Shown piece by piece: positions 26,782 through 36,519 of a stretch of 64,000 bases of DNA (position 1 is its first letter; every line of letters starts with the position of its first letter). The position numbers and the translations under genes are program-made. The notes under the pieces were generated by a model. That model was not told where the DNA came from, did no database searches, and saw nothing but the letters and a program-made list of their open reading frames with translations. Origin of the DNA: Rhizobium sp. NFR03 (GTDB lineage: Bacteria; Pseudomonadota; Alphaproteobacteria; Rhizobiales; Rhizobiaceae); assembly GCF_900111275.1 (NCBI RefSeq), contig NZ_FOGR01000009.1, positions 1-64,000 of the forward strand, given 5' to 3'.

Positions 26782-27772
26782 ACGACAGGCGACGGTTCTG
26801 CTTCTTCGGGCCTGCCAAAAAGACCCGGTACAAGCGGCCCCATCTGTCGGGGCGGCTTAGGAGGTAGTCGATGGGCGGCAGCACGACGGAGATCGGCGAG
26901 ATACGGAACGCCAGCCGGAAGAAATCCCGTGCTTTCCGGTTGCGCTGCAGCAGGTTCGCGATACCGCACCAGTAGGCGCGATTGGCGATGCCCTGCAAGG
27001 CGAGCCGCCGCATGGACCGGCTGCCCCGCAGACCGCTGCCCTCGTGAGCGAAGAAGGATTCGACAGCTGCCGCGGTATGCACGATGTGCTGCATCTGGTC
27101 GGCTGCGATCTCCTTCGACCGGTTGGCGTCATGTGAGCGGATGCCGGCCTGGATGCAATCGAGTTCCGCCACGGGACCGTACATCGCCAGCCGCAGCCAC
27201 ATTTCGTAATCGTCTGTATGCGGCAAGGCCTCGCGATAGTGGCCGGCCTGCTTCTGCGCGCTGGTCCTGACGATGACGGTCGGGCTTGAGATCCGGAAAA
27301 CTCCCATCCGGCAGAAACGCTTGATGAAGGCCCTTCCGCTGATCAGGCGGTGGGGCGGCATATCGGGTTGCCGCGCGATCCGGGGCACGGGCATCCGATC
27401 CCGTATGGCGAGATCCCGGCCGTGACAGAACGAGATCGAGGGATTCATCTCCATCACGGTCAGCGCGCGCCTGAGGGCGCGGGGAACGAGAACATCGTCC
27501 GCGCACAACATGAGGAAGCAGTCCGCCTCGGCCCAGTCGATCCCTTCGTTGAAGGAGGCATGCGGGCCGATATTGCGGGGCCGCAGGATGATTTGCACAC
27601 GGTCGTCCTCGCTGGCAAGCGCCCTTGCAATATCGGCGCTGTCGTCGGTCGAGGCATTGTCGATGATCAGCACGCGAACCGTGACGTCTTCCTGATCCAG
27701 CACGCTTTCCACGCAGGACCTGAGATACCGGCCATAATTATAGTTGGGGACGACGACATCGATGCTGGACAT
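26780..27772 (-). CDS. glycosyltransferase family 2
   Basis: This 330-residue inverting GT-A enzyme begins IDVVVPNYNYGRYLRSCVES, the classic GT2 N-terminus, followed by LIIDNASTDDS (nucleotide binding) and LCADDVLVP (metal-binding DxD region, about 90-98). The acceptor region has DDYEMWLRLA. No membrane segment is present, so it works on the cytosolic face and adds one sugar to the lipid-linked repeat. It starts three bases after the stop of the Wzx flippase gene, so the two are co-transcribed. Donor sugar cannot be predicted. Confidence 0.9.
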   Translation of the reverse strand: MSSIDVVVPNYNYGRYLRSCVESVLDQEDVTVRVLIIDNASTDDSADIARALASEDDRVQIILRPRNIGPHASFNEGIDWAEADCFLMLCADDVLVPRALRRALTVMEMNPSISFCHGRDLAIRDRMPVPRIARQPDMPPHRLISGRAFIKRFCRMGVFRISSPTVIVRTSAQKQAGHYREALPHTDDYEMWLRLAMYGPVAELDCIQAGIRSHDANRSKEIAADQMQHIVHTAAAVESFFAHEGSGLRGSRSMRRLALQGIANRAYWCGIANLLQRNRKARDFFRLAFRISPISVVLPPIDYLLSRPDRWGRLYRVFLAGPKKQNRRLS

Positions 27773-27775
27773 GAT

Positions 27776-29257
27776 TCACGCTCCAAGTGCCGGAAAGTGC
27801 CGCCGTAGCCAGGGCATGGCGCCCAGTAGCCTCAGCGCGATGAAACGAACCTCGTCGAGGAAGGGATGCTGCGCCAGCACCAGTCCCGGTAGCCATCCGG
27901 CAAGGGCCAGCAGGAATGTGACGCCGAGCGTGATCAGCCCCATGTCCATATCCCAGCCATGGAACGCCAGCAAAGCCAGCGGCCCGGCCATGGTGAAGGC
28001 GGTGACGACGACGCTCGGCATGATCGCCAACCAGAGTTCGGACAGTGTGAAGCCCAGATGCCGTTTTGCGAATGCGAGCGAGATGATCATCTGGATGGGC
28101 AGCGACACGAACTGACTGAGGGCCATCGCCGTCACCCCGTAGACGCTGGCAATACACAGCAGGATGGTGGCGATGCATCGGCAGAAGAGGCTGGAAAGAA
28201 AGGCATCCCTGTTTTCGCCGAGTGCCAGAAGCAGCGGGTTCGTGACGATAACGGCAAACCAGAAGACGGCTGCGAGCGACAGGATGTGCACCAGATGGCC
28301 GGCCTCGTGCCATTGGGGGCCGAGCACGAGATTGACGATCGGCTCGGAGGTCACGGCGATCAGCAGCACGCCCGGCCAGTAAAGGCAGGAGATATAGGCG
28401 AGCGTCTGGAGATATGCCTGGCGGATGTTGCGGCCCTCCCGCACGCTGGCGCTGAGGGCGGGAAACGCCATCGCGTAGAAGGCCGACATGATGATCCTGT
28501 CCGGGATGCCGCAGACGGTGTTGGCCCTGTTGTAGAGACCGACCGAGGACATCGAGATGATCTTGCCGAGCAGGAGTTGCGGCACGGTTTCGTAAATCCG
28601 GTCGATGAGCTGGGACGCGCCCTTGTAGCGCCCGAAGGCAATGGCCGCATCGAGGGAGGCAAGGCTCGGACGGCAGATCGTTGATAGCGGATAGGGGGAC
28701 ACGACCACAGCAAGCATGGCAAGCGAGATCGCGCCGGCCAGCATGCCCCAGGCATAGCTCATATAGCCGACGTCGAGATAGCCGAGCAGCATGGTGACGA
28801 TGGCGGATATGACGAGCGAGACGGTGCGGATGTTCGCCAGCCGCCCGAACGCCATGTCCCGCCGCATGATGGCGATGATCGGCAGCGACAGGATCTCCGC
28901 GAATGCGGACATCAGCACAAGGAACAGGAAGAACGGAAGTTCCGGGAAATCGTAGAACCGCGCGATCCACCCGGCCGCCGCCATGACGCAGGCGGTAACG
29001 AACACCGTAATACCCGCCAGCAGCGTGAAGGCGGTCCGGATATCCTTCACATCTATCGTCTGCTTCTGGATTAGGAACTCCGGCGTGGCGAATTCGCGGA
29101 TCGAGAGTGCGACGGCGCCGATGCCGATGCCGGTGACCATGTGACCGATACCGTCCGTGGTCAGCAGACGCGCCATGGTCGCGACGACGGCGACATTGAT
29201 CACGATCGCCAGATACTGTTCGACGGACGACATGATGAAGGCGCGCCGTGCTGTCAT
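27776..29257 (-). CDS. Wzx-type oligosaccharide flippase (MOP superfamily)
   Basis: The 493-residue polytopic protein has about 12-14 membrane helices and the MOP/polysaccharide-synthesis pattern (LLTTDGIGHMVTGIGIGAV near the N-terminus; later AIAFGRYKGASQLIDRIYE, GKIISMSSVGLYNRA). It flips the finished undecaprenyl-pyrophosphate-linked repeat to the periplasm for the Wzy polymerase. It resembles ExoT-like flippases of rhizobia. It is the second of three minus-strand genes (pyruvyl transferase, flippase, GT2), with a 126-bp gap from the first. Confidence 0.9.
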   Translation of the reverse strand: MTARRAFIMSSVEQYLAIVINVAVVATMARLLTTDGIGHMVTGIGIGAVALSIREFATPEFLIQKQTIDVKDIRTAFTLLAGITVFVTACVMAAAGWIARFYDFPELPFFLFLVLMSAFAEILSLPIIAIMRRDMAFGRLANIRTVSLVISAIVTMLLGYLDVGYMSYAWGMLAGAISLAMLAVVVSPYPLSTICRPSLASLDAAIAFGRYKGASQLIDRIYETVPQLLLGKIISMSSVGLYNRANTVCGIPDRIIMSAFYAMAFPALSASVREGRNIRQAYLQTLAYISCLYWPGVLLIAVTSEPIVNLVLGPQWHEAGHLVHILSLAAVFWFAVIVTNPLLLALGENRDAFLSSLFCRCIATILLCIASVYGVTAMALSQFVSLPIQMIISLAFAKRHLGFTLSELWLAIMPSVVVTAFTMAGPLALLAFHGWDMDMGLITLGVTFLLALAGWLPGLVLAQHPFLDEVRFIALRLLGAMPWLRRHFPALGA

Positions 29258-29383
29258 GATTGTCTCCCGGCCGGCAGGGCCACCGCCGGCGGTTGCGGAT
29301 CCGGCTGTTTTCTCGGCTGTGGGATCAGGGACATCGCGATCGCTCCATCTAAATCGTTGGCCTATATCGGCGGTGGCCGGCGC

Positions 29384-30640
29384 TCATTTGAGCAGGACGG
29401 GCTCGCCATCCGGCAAGTCCGGCATCGCGCGCTGCCAGGGTTCGGACAGGAACATGCGCTGCAAAAGGTCCTGCTGATCTGCCAGTTGCAGTCGCACGCG
29501 GGCGTTGACGAGGTCGATGGCGAGACCCGCACCCTGCCTGTCGGCGATCAGCCGCCGCACGAGCGCCAGAAGTTCGTCCGGGTCGAAGGTTTCGATATGC
29601 CGGCAGTAGACCTGCTGGTCGAAGGCCTGCATCAGGTCGTCGTTCTTGCGGGCGTAGCCGAGTGAAATGGTCGGTCGGCCCATTTTGAGCGAGCAGACCA
29701 GATTGTGATAGCGCGAGACGACGGCGAGATCGACGCGCGCGACCAGCGCCATGATGTCGTGCAGCGACACGCTCGAAGGCGTCTCGATGCGGCTTCGCTC
29801 CGATACGGATACCATGTGCCTCAGGGCTTCCAGAATGTCGTCGCGGGCGTGCTCGTCGGTGACGTCTCCCATGAAAAGGGAGATGCTGTGCCCCTCCCTC
29901 AGAAGGCCCGCGACGAGATGGGAGATCTTGCCGATATAATCGGCATAGATCCGACCGGCCTGCGGGTCGCCGGCTCGCCATCCGCGATATTGCATGATCC
30001 CCACGCCGATGTTCAGCGATGTGCCGGGCACCGCCGGACGCGGGCCTGGTACGGGAGCCGGAAGGCTGAAGGCGATATCGGGGTAACGATGGTCTTTCGC
30101 GACATCGATGCCGAGCGACGTCATGAAACGGAGCGACGTGTCGTCGCGATACGAACGATAGGTGCCCATCCTTGCCGCCGCCGACAGCAGCCGGCGGCTG
30201 AACCGGCCTGTGATCGGGCCGGCTCCGATGCTGACGAAGGCTATTTTCGTGTTGCGGAGCCGGGCCGCAAGGCACCAGAAGAACAGCACGAGAGGCCAGC
30301 CGAACGCGTGTTCCTGAAAGTCATCAAGGATGCCGGTGCCGGGGACGATCATGAGATCGATGCCGTTGAACCGCGAGAGCGCTGTGCAAAGAAGCATGAG
30401 ACGGCGCGGCACGTTGAACAGGATCCTGTTCACCAGCCTTGCGGCGGGGGCCGACAGGACCGGTCCGCCGACGCTCATCGAGGGAATGCCGTACCGCGCC
30501 GAAACGACCTTCGGATTTGAGCAGATGCAAAGGAGTTCGGCATCGGGTCGCAGCTTGCGCAGCGAAAGGATCATCGCCTCCAGAGAGCCGTCATTGCCGG
30601 TGTTGCCGGAACCGAATTGTCCGATCAGGCTGATTTTCAT
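29384..30640 (-). CDS. polysaccharide pyruvyl transferase family protein
   Basis: This 418-residue protein has the PS_pyruv_trans pattern: GQFGSGNTGNDGSLEAM at the N-terminus, VPGTGILDDF, FVSIGAGPITG, and a later VVSRYHNLVCSLKMGRPTISLGY block. Members transfer a ketal pyruvate from PEP to EPS sugars (CsaB/ExoV types), though some relatives have other roles. Start ATG 30640 follows GGAG at the right spacing; a longer upstream reading shows no homology. Pyruvylation would give the EPS negative charge. It is divergent from a GT4 gene across 386 bp. Confidence 0.85.
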   Translation of the reverse strand: MKISLIGQFGSGNTGNDGSLEAMILSLRKLRPDAELLCICSNPKVVSARYGIPSMSVGGPVLSAPAARLVNRILFNVPRRLMLLCTALSRFNGIDLMIVPGTGILDDFQEHAFGWPLVLFFWCLAARLRNTKIAFVSIGAGPITGRFSRRLLSAAARMGTYRSYRDDTSLRFMTSLGIDVAKDHRYPDIAFSLPAPVPGPRPAVPGTSLNIGVGIMQYRGWRAGDPQAGRIYADYIGKISHLVAGLLREGHSISLFMGDVTDEHARDDILEALRHMVSVSERSRIETPSSVSLHDIMALVARVDLAVVSRYHNLVCSLKMGRPTISLGYARKNDDLMQAFDQQVYCRHIETFDPDELLALVRRLIADRQGAGLAIDLVNARVRLQLADQQDLLQRMFLSEPWQRAMPDLPDGEPVLLK

Positions 30641-31026
30641 CGGATCTCCATAAGCGCCAGCGGGAGGACCAGACTGGGGAGCCGGCATGAGGGAGGGGCG
30701 CGCCAGAACGGAAAACGCCGGATACCAGGCACGTGCGGGAGGCTCGAAAAACAGAGGCTGACCCACGGGATCGGCCACGAAGCAACGGTTAGCGCTCATC
30801 CAACGATATTCCCATGCCCCTCTTTGGCGGGTGGGCTACCTCGAAGGGAGAGGCTGTACGCCCCGGATCGGTCGAAGGAGGCGGCCTTTGCGCCCGGAGT
30901 GCGACTACACCCGTCGGGCAGCGGCCTTACTATCAGGCAAGACGAGACGGCTGCGCCTGTTCTGCGGCCAGTTTCCGGTCGAACGACGCGTTCGCCCCTC
31001 GTTGGAAGAGAAAGAAGGGGGGTCCG
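30641..31026. promoter_or_regulatory. divergent intergenic region between pyruvyl transferase and GT4 genes
   Basis: This 386-bp gap must hold promoters for two divergent EPS operons. It includes a CTACCT hexamer at 30836-30841. Frames open through parts of it on both strands, but they lack ribosome sites and homology. No defined operator was found. Confidence 0.4.
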
Positions 31027-32226
31027 ATGAAGCTTGCCTATTTCGTCATTCCGCATATCGGCGGAACCTATTCCGTGTTCACGGCGCTGCGCAAAGGGCT
31101 TGCCCCGTACGGCGTCGATGTCCGGTGGTTCGGCCTCTGCGAAGAGACCCACGATGTGCCACGGGGCATTGGCAATCAGGACGAGACCGGCCTGATGCTG
31201 CGCCTGCCGCGCCACATGGGCGAGAAGGAGCGGGCAAGGCTCGTCGCGGACGAGATCCGCAAGCAGGGCTATGAAGGCGTCTTCGTCAACGTCCTCGGCG
31301 ACCGCTTCCAGACCAACATCGCGCGTTACCTTCCGCCGGATATCCTGCGCGTCGTCATCGTCCACAACATCACGCCGGGCACCTATGCGGCGGCAAAGGC
31401 GATCCGGGACTATACCCACATCACCATCGGCGTTTCCGAGCGCTGTCAGGAAGACCTCGTCGAGCGCCATGGATTTCCGCGCGACAGGACCTTTGCCGTG
31501 CCCAATGGCATCGACACGCAGGCGTTCATCGCGCTCGGGCAGCAGCGAAAGCCGGCGCCGGCGGAGCTTCGGACGCTGTTCGTCGGGCGCATAGAAGACG
31601 CTTCGAAAGGCGTTCTCTGGTTACGCGAAATTCTGGATGCCGTGCCCGAAACGGTCGGCCTGACCGTGGTCGGCGACGGACCCGATCTGCCAAAGCTGAG
31701 GCGGCGGCTGACGAACCATGCCGCGCGCGTCCATTTCACCGGCGCCGTGGACCCCGCCCGCATACCCGCCATCATGGCCGAACACGACGTGCTGATCATG
31801 CCGTCGCGGTTCGAGGGGCTTGGCATGACGATGATAGAGGCCATGGCCGGCGGCTGCGTTCCGGTGGTCTCGCATATCCGGGGCGTCACCGATACCGTTG
31901 TGGACGACGGGAGGAACGGCATTCTTTTTCCGGTTGGAAACTACACAGCCGCAGCTCAGGCCATCGGCCGGCTCAATGCCGACCGTGAGCTTCTTGCAAG
32001 GATGTCCACCGCCGCTCAGGAGACCGCGCCCGACCGCTTCGGTATCGATACGATGGGCACCCGTTACAACGCCATCATCACCTCGGCGATAATCAATCGT
32101 CCGAAACTCTCGCCGGTCCTCGATCTCGACGCATGGTCGATCCCGAACGGGCTTCGGGCGGGGCTGCGCACGGTCATCCCGCTTCCTTTGAAGAACTACC
32201 TGCGGGTGGTGCGTGAACGACTGTAA
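31027..32226 (+). CDS. glycosyltransferase family 4
   Basis: This 399-residue GT-B retaining transferase has the N-terminal domain MKLAYFVIPHIGGTYSVFTA, the hinge PNGIDTQAF, then LRTLFVGRIEDASKGVLWL and the donor-binding EX7E region in SRFEGLGMTMIEAMAGGCVP. A GGGGGG-containing ribosome site precedes the ATG. It is first in a plus-strand run with wecA and the acetyltransferase gene. Sugar donor unknown. Confidence 0.9.
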   Translation: MKLAYFVIPHIGGTYSVFTALRKGLAPYGVDVRWFGLCEETHDVPRGIGNQDETGLMLRLPRHMGEKERARLVADEIRKQGYEGVFVNVLGDRFQTNIARYLPPDILRVVIVHNITPGTYAAAKAIRDYTHITIGVSERCQEDLVERHGFPRDRTFAVPNGIDTQAFIALGQQRKPAPAELRTLFVGRIEDASKGVLWLREILDAVPETVGLTVVGDGPDLPKLRRRLTNHAARVHFTGAVDPARIPAIMAEHDVLIMPSRFEGLGMTMIEAMAGGCVPVVSHIRGVTDTVVDDGRNGILFPVGNYTAAAQAIGRLNADRELLARMSTAAQETAPDRFGIDTMGTRYNAIITSAIINRPKLSPVLDLDAWSIPNGLRAGLRTVIPLPLKNYLRVVRERL

Positions 32227-32294
32227 TCGCCCGGGCGCGCGCTTCCCTGCGATGCAGCGCGTCAGGCTCCTTGTCGACTTAACGGAGGACCGCC

Positions 32295-33449
32295 ATGTCC
32301 TGGATGCTTCTTGAAACCGGCGCGACATTTCTTCTCGGCGTCATCTTCGTCGCCACCGGACGACGCCTTTGCGTCGCCTTCGGGCTCGTTGACCGCCCGG
32401 ATTTCGCGAGAAAGCGTCACAGGGGAAGCATTCCCCTGTGTGGTGGCGTCGCGATTTTTGCGACCTTTGCCTGCGCATCGCAGCTCGGGCCGGGCTCGTC
32501 TCTCCTGAGCGTCCCGTTCTGGCTCGGGCTTGCGCTGATCGTCGGCATCGGCGTGCTGGACGACCGCCTGTCGCTGTCGGCGGGAGGCCGCCTCACGGTG
32601 CAGCTGCTCGTGTCGATCCTGATCGCCGGAAGCCTGCAGACCGGCTCGCTCTCCTTCGGCGTTCTCGACCTGCCGGATACGGTGGTTCTCCTGCCGGTGC
32701 TTTTCCTCATCTGCGTGGTGTTCATGACAGGGCTGATCAACGCCTGGAACATGCTGGACGGCATCGACGGGCTTGCCGGGGGAACGGCGGCTGTCAGCCT
32801 CGTATGGCTGATCGTCATCGCCACCTTTGCCGGCATGCCGGATCTCATCCGGTCGCTGGAAACCCTGCTCGTCTGCATCTGCGCATTCCTCGTCTTCAAC
32901 ATGCGCAGCCCGTGGCGGGCGCGCGCCAGCGTCTTTCTCGGCGATGCCGGCAGCACGGCGCTCGGCATGGTCATCGCCTGCGCTATCCTGATGATTGCCA
33001 CGGCAAGCCCGGTCGTTTCCTTCTCCGCCCTGCTATGGGTGGTTTTCCTTCCCATTGCCGATACGCTGAGCCTGATCGTCCGCCGGATCCTTGCCGGACG
33101 AAGCCCGATGTCGGCCGACCGCTGGCACCTGCACCATCTTCTGCTGGATCACGGCCTGACGACCTCGTCGGCCACGCATACGCTGATGATCGTGTCCGCC
33201 CTTTGCGGCGGCATCGGCTATGCCGGCATCCGGCTGGGGATCGCCGGAGAGATCATGGCGGCGGCCCTTGTCCTGCCGATCTGCCTGCACACGCTCTTCG
33301 TCCTTGTTTCCACCGGTTACCTCACCCGCACGCGTCTGGTGCATCTGCGTGCCAAGGCACGAAGCGCTGCCTCGGGGCATGATGTCCTCGGCGCACGCGC
33401 ACCGGTCGGGGCCTTCACGCACGTCGGCGAAGCCGACAGGGATGCGTGA
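32295..33449 (+). CDS. WecA/TagO-type undecaprenyl-phosphate sugar-1-phosphate transferase
   Basis: The 384-residue polytopic protein of the MraY/WecA family has about 10-11 membrane helices. Cytosolic motifs are visible in order: RKRHRGSIPLCGG, GVLDDRLSLSAGGR (DDxx site), NAWNMLDGIDGLAGG (catalytic Asp region), LGDAGSTALG and the HLHH-type motif RWHLHHLLLDHG. It starts EPS repeat synthesis by moving HexNAc-1-phosphate (probably GlcNAc-1-P) from UDP-sugar to undecaprenyl phosphate. The nearby glmS supports a GlcNAc start. It lies 68 bp after the GT4 gene and 61 bp before the acetyltransferase gene. Confidence 0.93.
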   Translation: MSWMLLETGATFLLGVIFVATGRRLCVAFGLVDRPDFARKRHRGSIPLCGGVAIFATFACASQLGPGSSLLSVPFWLGLALIVGIGVLDDRLSLSAGGRLTVQLLVSILIAGSLQTGSLSFGVLDLPDTVVLLPVLFLICVVFMTGLINAWNMLDGIDGLAGGTAAVSLVWLIVIATFAGMPDLIRSLETLLVCICAFLVFNMRSPWRARASVFLGDAGSTALGMVIACAILMIATASPVVSFSALLWVVFLPIADTLSLIVRRILAGRSPMSADRWHLHHLLLDHGLTTSSATHTLMIVSALCGGIGYAGIRLGIAGEIMAAALVLPICLHTLFVLVSTGYLTRTRLVHLRAKARSAASGHDVLGARAPVGAFTHVGEADRDA

Positions 33450-33510
33450 AGCCCGCTTCGTCCACCTCTCCGCAACCGTGAAATTTTCCCGCCTGAACAA
33501 GGATGCAACG

Positions 33511-34119
33511 ATGCGTTCCAGATATGACGATCCGTCTTTCAATCCGGCAGGCGTGGCGCTGCCCCGCTTCGGAGGGCCGACCTACGCGCTGCGCTTCCGG
33601 CTTCTCCGCCTATTCTGGATGGCTGCCTGGCTGCTTCTGGCGGCATGGACGCCGCCGCAGCTTCGCCGCTGGCGCAATGCGCTGCTGCGCATTTTTGGCG
33701 CGCGGATACACGAAACGGCGACCGTCCACGCCAAGGCCCGCATCTGGTGGCCGGCGCATTTGGTAATGGAGGATTACGCATCCATGGGGCCGGGCGTGAT
33801 CTGCTACAATGTCGCAACCATCACGATCAGGTCCTTCGCCTCCGTCTCGCAGCGCGCCCATCTCTGCACGGGCACGCATGACGTTCAGGACAGTACCTTT
33901 CCTCTGGTGTCCCGCCCGATCGTCATCGGCGCGAACGCCTGGATCGCTGCCGAGGCTTTCGTCGGACCCGGCGTCATGGTTGGGGAAGGCGCGGTTCTCG
34001 GGGCACGAGGGGTCGCGGCCCGCTCACTCGAAGCCTGGACGATTTATGTGGGAAACCCGGCAAAGCCGGTCCGGGCGCGCCGGCCCGAGGCGGGTGCCGC
34101 ACATGCGCTCGCCTCGTAA
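33511..34119 (+). CDS. WcaF-like acyltransferase (left-handed beta-helix)
   Basis: This 202-residue protein has an N-terminal hydrophobic stretch (LFWMAAWLLLAAW) and hexapeptide repeats typical of LbH acetyltransferases: GARIHETATVHAKARIWWP, LVMEDYASMGPGV, TIRSFASVSQRAHLCTGTHD (His in the catalytic position), VIGANAWIAAEAFVGPGV, GEGAVLGARGV and the end YVGNPAKPVR. WcaF acetylates colanic acid; here it would acetylate one EPS sugar. The ATG has AAGGA at a suitable distance. Its 3' end overlaps the convergent glycosyltransferase gene by 76 bp, which is unusual. Confidence 0.88.
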   Translation: MRSRYDDPSFNPAGVALPRFGGPTYALRFRLLRLFWMAAWLLLAAWTPPQLRRWRNALLRIFGARIHETATVHAKARIWWPAHLVMEDYASMGPGVICYNVATITIRSFASVSQRAHLCTGTHDVQDSTFPLVSRPIVIGANAWIAAEAFVGPGVMVGEGAVLGARGVAARSLEAWTIYVGNPAKPVRARRPEAGAAHALAS

Positions 34120-35252
34120 GCGCGGAGCGTCATGTCCGCGATACGGGGCCAGGTGAACGTCTCGAAAATCATCCGCCGCCCGTTCTCGCCCATCTGCCGG
34201 GCGAGGATGCGATCCCCGAGGATGGCATCGAGGCCTTTTGCGACCTCGACGGGATCGAGCGTGACGACCATGCCCGCCTGGGCGGCCGCCACTTCTGGAA
34301 AATGACACTGGTCGGAAATCACCACCGGCGTGGCGCAGGCCAGCCCCTCGAGGATCGCCATGCTGAACCCTTCCTGACGGCTTGGAAGGCAAAAACAGTC
34401 CGCCTCCACGATGGCCGCCAGCTTGGTGTCGCCATAGATCGGCCCTGTCATATGCACCCTGCCGCCAAGGCCATGCCTCTCGATCAGGGCCGTAAAGCCC
34501 GCTTCCGCGCCATCGGCCGGGCCGGCGACCACGAGATCGACATCGGGATGCTGCGCGGCAAGGACTGCGAAGGCGTCCGCCAGAATATCGAGCCCCTTCT
34601 TGAAATGCAGGCGCGAGAGAAAGAGGATGTAGCGACGTTCCTGGGGAAGGCCGATCTGCGCGCGGAAGAGATCCTTTGCCGGCAGTGGATCGAACTCGTC
34701 CGGAAAGACGCCATTGGGGATGATGATGTTCGGTGCGCGGAACCCGAGCGGCTTGACCGTTCGAAGCTCATCGATGTTGAGAACGTGGATGAATGCCGCG
34801 TTGTTCAGCATGCCGGAATAACAGAGGCGCAAGGCGATCTTCTTCTTCCATCGCTTCTGGGCGAGGCTCCAGTGATCGAGCATTCCGGCCGGGCAGACGC
34901 AATAGGGAATCTTGCCCGCCAGTTTCGAGGCATAGAGCAGGAAGGGCTCCCAGATGCCATGGATATGGATGAACGACGTGCCGGGAAACAGCTGGCGTAA
35001 CCGCCGCTTGCCCTGGATGCAGAAGATACTTTCAAACCGGCCGGGAAGGGTCAGGACATGCAGCCGGACATCGGAAAAGCCGGGTATCGCCTCGCCTAGT
35101 TCGATCACCTGCCGATGCGCCTCCTCGCTGCCATAGGCAACGATATGGACCTCCGACCCCATGGCGGCTTGCGCTGCGGCAAGCCGCATGGCGACAGCCT
35201 GGAGGCCGCCGTTCTTCGGATCGATGGAAGCAATGACATGAACGATCTTCAT
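34044..35252 (-). CDS. glycosyltransferase family 4
   Basis: This 402-residue GT-B enzyme begins MKIVHVIASIDPKNGGLQAV. It has IIPNGVFPDEF at the hinge, ILFLSRLHFKKGLDILADAF, and the donor-site EGFSMAILEGLACATPVVIS. The ATG at 35252 lies after a clear GGGGAGAGCGCC region. It is the last of three consecutive minus-strand GT4 genes. The C-terminus overlaps the convergent acetyltransferase by 76 bp; the family core ends earlier, so the last 20-25 residues may be an addition. Confidence 0.9.
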   Translation of the reverse strand: MKIVHVIASIDPKNGGLQAVAMRLAAAQAAMGSEVHIVAYGSEEAHRQVIELGEAIPGFSDVRLHVLTLPGRFESIFCIQGKRRLRQLFPGTSFIHIHGIWEPFLLYASKLAGKIPYCVCPAGMLDHWSLAQKRWKKKIALRLCYSGMLNNAAFIHVLNIDELRTVKPLGFRAPNIIIPNGVFPDEFDPLPAKDLFRAQIGLPQERRYILFLSRLHFKKGLDILADAFAVLAAQHPDVDLVVAGPADGAEAGFTALIERHGLGGRVHMTGPIYGDTKLAAIVEADCFCLPSRQEGFSMAILEGLACATPVVISDQCHFPEVAAAQAGMVVTLDPVEVAKGLDAILGDRILARQMGENGRRMIFETFTWPRIADMTLRAYEASACAAPASGRRARTGFAGFPT

Positions 35253-35301
35253 CGGCGCTCTCCCCTGTTTGCTGTTCGGGAGGGCATCCCGATGTTGAGG
35301 C

Positions 35302-36519
35302 CTACAGTTGCGAAAGTGCGGCCAGCAGGCGCGTTCCATATTGCTCCACGGTGAATTCCGCGGCCCGGCTCAGGGCATTGCGCGACATGTCGGCCCGCAA
35401 TTGCGGATCCTGTGAAAGACGTTCGACGGCAAGAGCGATCGCAACCGCATCACCCGTTGGAACGATGAAGCCCTCGACGCCGTCCCGCACGACGCTGCCG
35501 GTATTCTCCGTGGTTATCACCGGCAGACCGGCCGCCAGCGCCTCGTAGACCGACGTTGCCGACCCCTCGCAGATCGAGGGCAGGAGGAAGACATCCGCCC
35601 AGCGAAGCTCCGCTCCGATTTCGGCACGCGGCACGATGCCCCTCAAGGTCACCCATTGCGAAATCTCCCTCTGGATCTCGTCCGACAGGAAGGTTCGGCC
35701 CACCATGCGAAACAAGGCCGAGCCTTGTGAAAGCCTCGCGGCCTCAACCACATAGGGCGAGCCCTTGCGCAGGCCGACTTCCCCGACCGTGAGGACGCGG
35801 AGCGGGCCGGGCATGCGGTGCGTACGCTCTGCCGCGACGGGTGCATTGACCCCGTAGGGTACGACGACGCAGCGCTCGGCCGGGCCGCCGCAGGCAACCA
35901 CATGGTCCCGCACGAAGCGTGAAGGGCAGACGATGGCGTCCGCAATGGCCCATTCGGCTTTTTCGCGCTCGGCAAAGACGGAGGCGAAGGCATTGCTGGC
36001 TTGCGGGCCGGCCCATTTGGGAAAACGCTCGACCTCCGCGTCGATCAGCCTCTCCACCACGTCACGCGGCGCGATCATCTGCTCGACGGCCGTCCAGAGC
36101 CCCTGTTTCCGCGCCGCCTGCATCTGTTCCAGCGCATCGCCGCTGAAGGCATAAAGCCCTGCTGCGCCATGAAAGCCGCGATCCGCGACCAGATGCGAAA
36201 ACCGCGCGCCTGCCCATAAGGCGTGAGACGTCTCGCTGACGACGTCTTTCGATATCATGCGGCGGAGCGCGGAGCGGATGCCGAAGCCGGGGAAGACGGT
36301 GATCAGGTCGCTCGGTACACCGTTCGTGCGCCGGCCGGCAAGCCGCCTGATGGATGCCGGCAGCGCCTTTTGCGGCAGCGCCGTCAGGATGCGCGGCCAG
36401 CCTTTGGTGGCGCAGATATCGGTGTAGAAGTGCGCAAGCCTTCCCCGTGAGCCGAAGATCTTCGGAACGGCATAGTGCATGCGGGCACCCAACTGGCTGA
36501 CGACGACTTTATCGTTCAT
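35302..36519 (-). CDS. glycosyltransferase family 4
   Basis: This 405-residue GT-B transferase has VVPYGVNAPVA at the hinge, LRVLTVGEVGLRKGSPYVVE, and the EX7E-type donor site ICEGSATSVYEALAAGLPVI. The start ATG 36519 overlaps the stop of the upstream GT4 gene (ATGA), which fixes the start and shows coupling; a longer upstream reading is inside that gene. The N-terminal domain (HYAVPKIFGSRGRLAHFYTD) resembles GTs that act late on branched repeats, but acceptor and donor are unknown. Confidence 0.88.
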   Translation of the reverse strand: MNDKVVVSQLGARMHYAVPKIFGSRGRLAHFYTDICATKGWPRILTALPQKALPASIRRLAGRRTNGVPSDLITVFPGFGIRSALRRMISKDVVSETSHALWAGARFSHLVADRGFHGAAGLYAFSGDALEQMQAARKQGLWTAVEQMIAPRDVVERLIDAEVERFPKWAGPQASNAFASVFAEREKAEWAIADAIVCPSRFVRDHVVACGGPAERCVVVPYGVNAPVAAERTHRMPGPLRVLTVGEVGLRKGSPYVVEAARLSQGSALFRMVGRTFLSDEIQREISQWVTLRGIVPRAEIGAELRWADVFLLPSICEGSATSVYEALAAGLPVITTENTGSVVRDGVEGFIVPTGDAVAIALAVERLSQDPQLRADMSRNALSRAAEFTVEQYGTRLLAALSQL

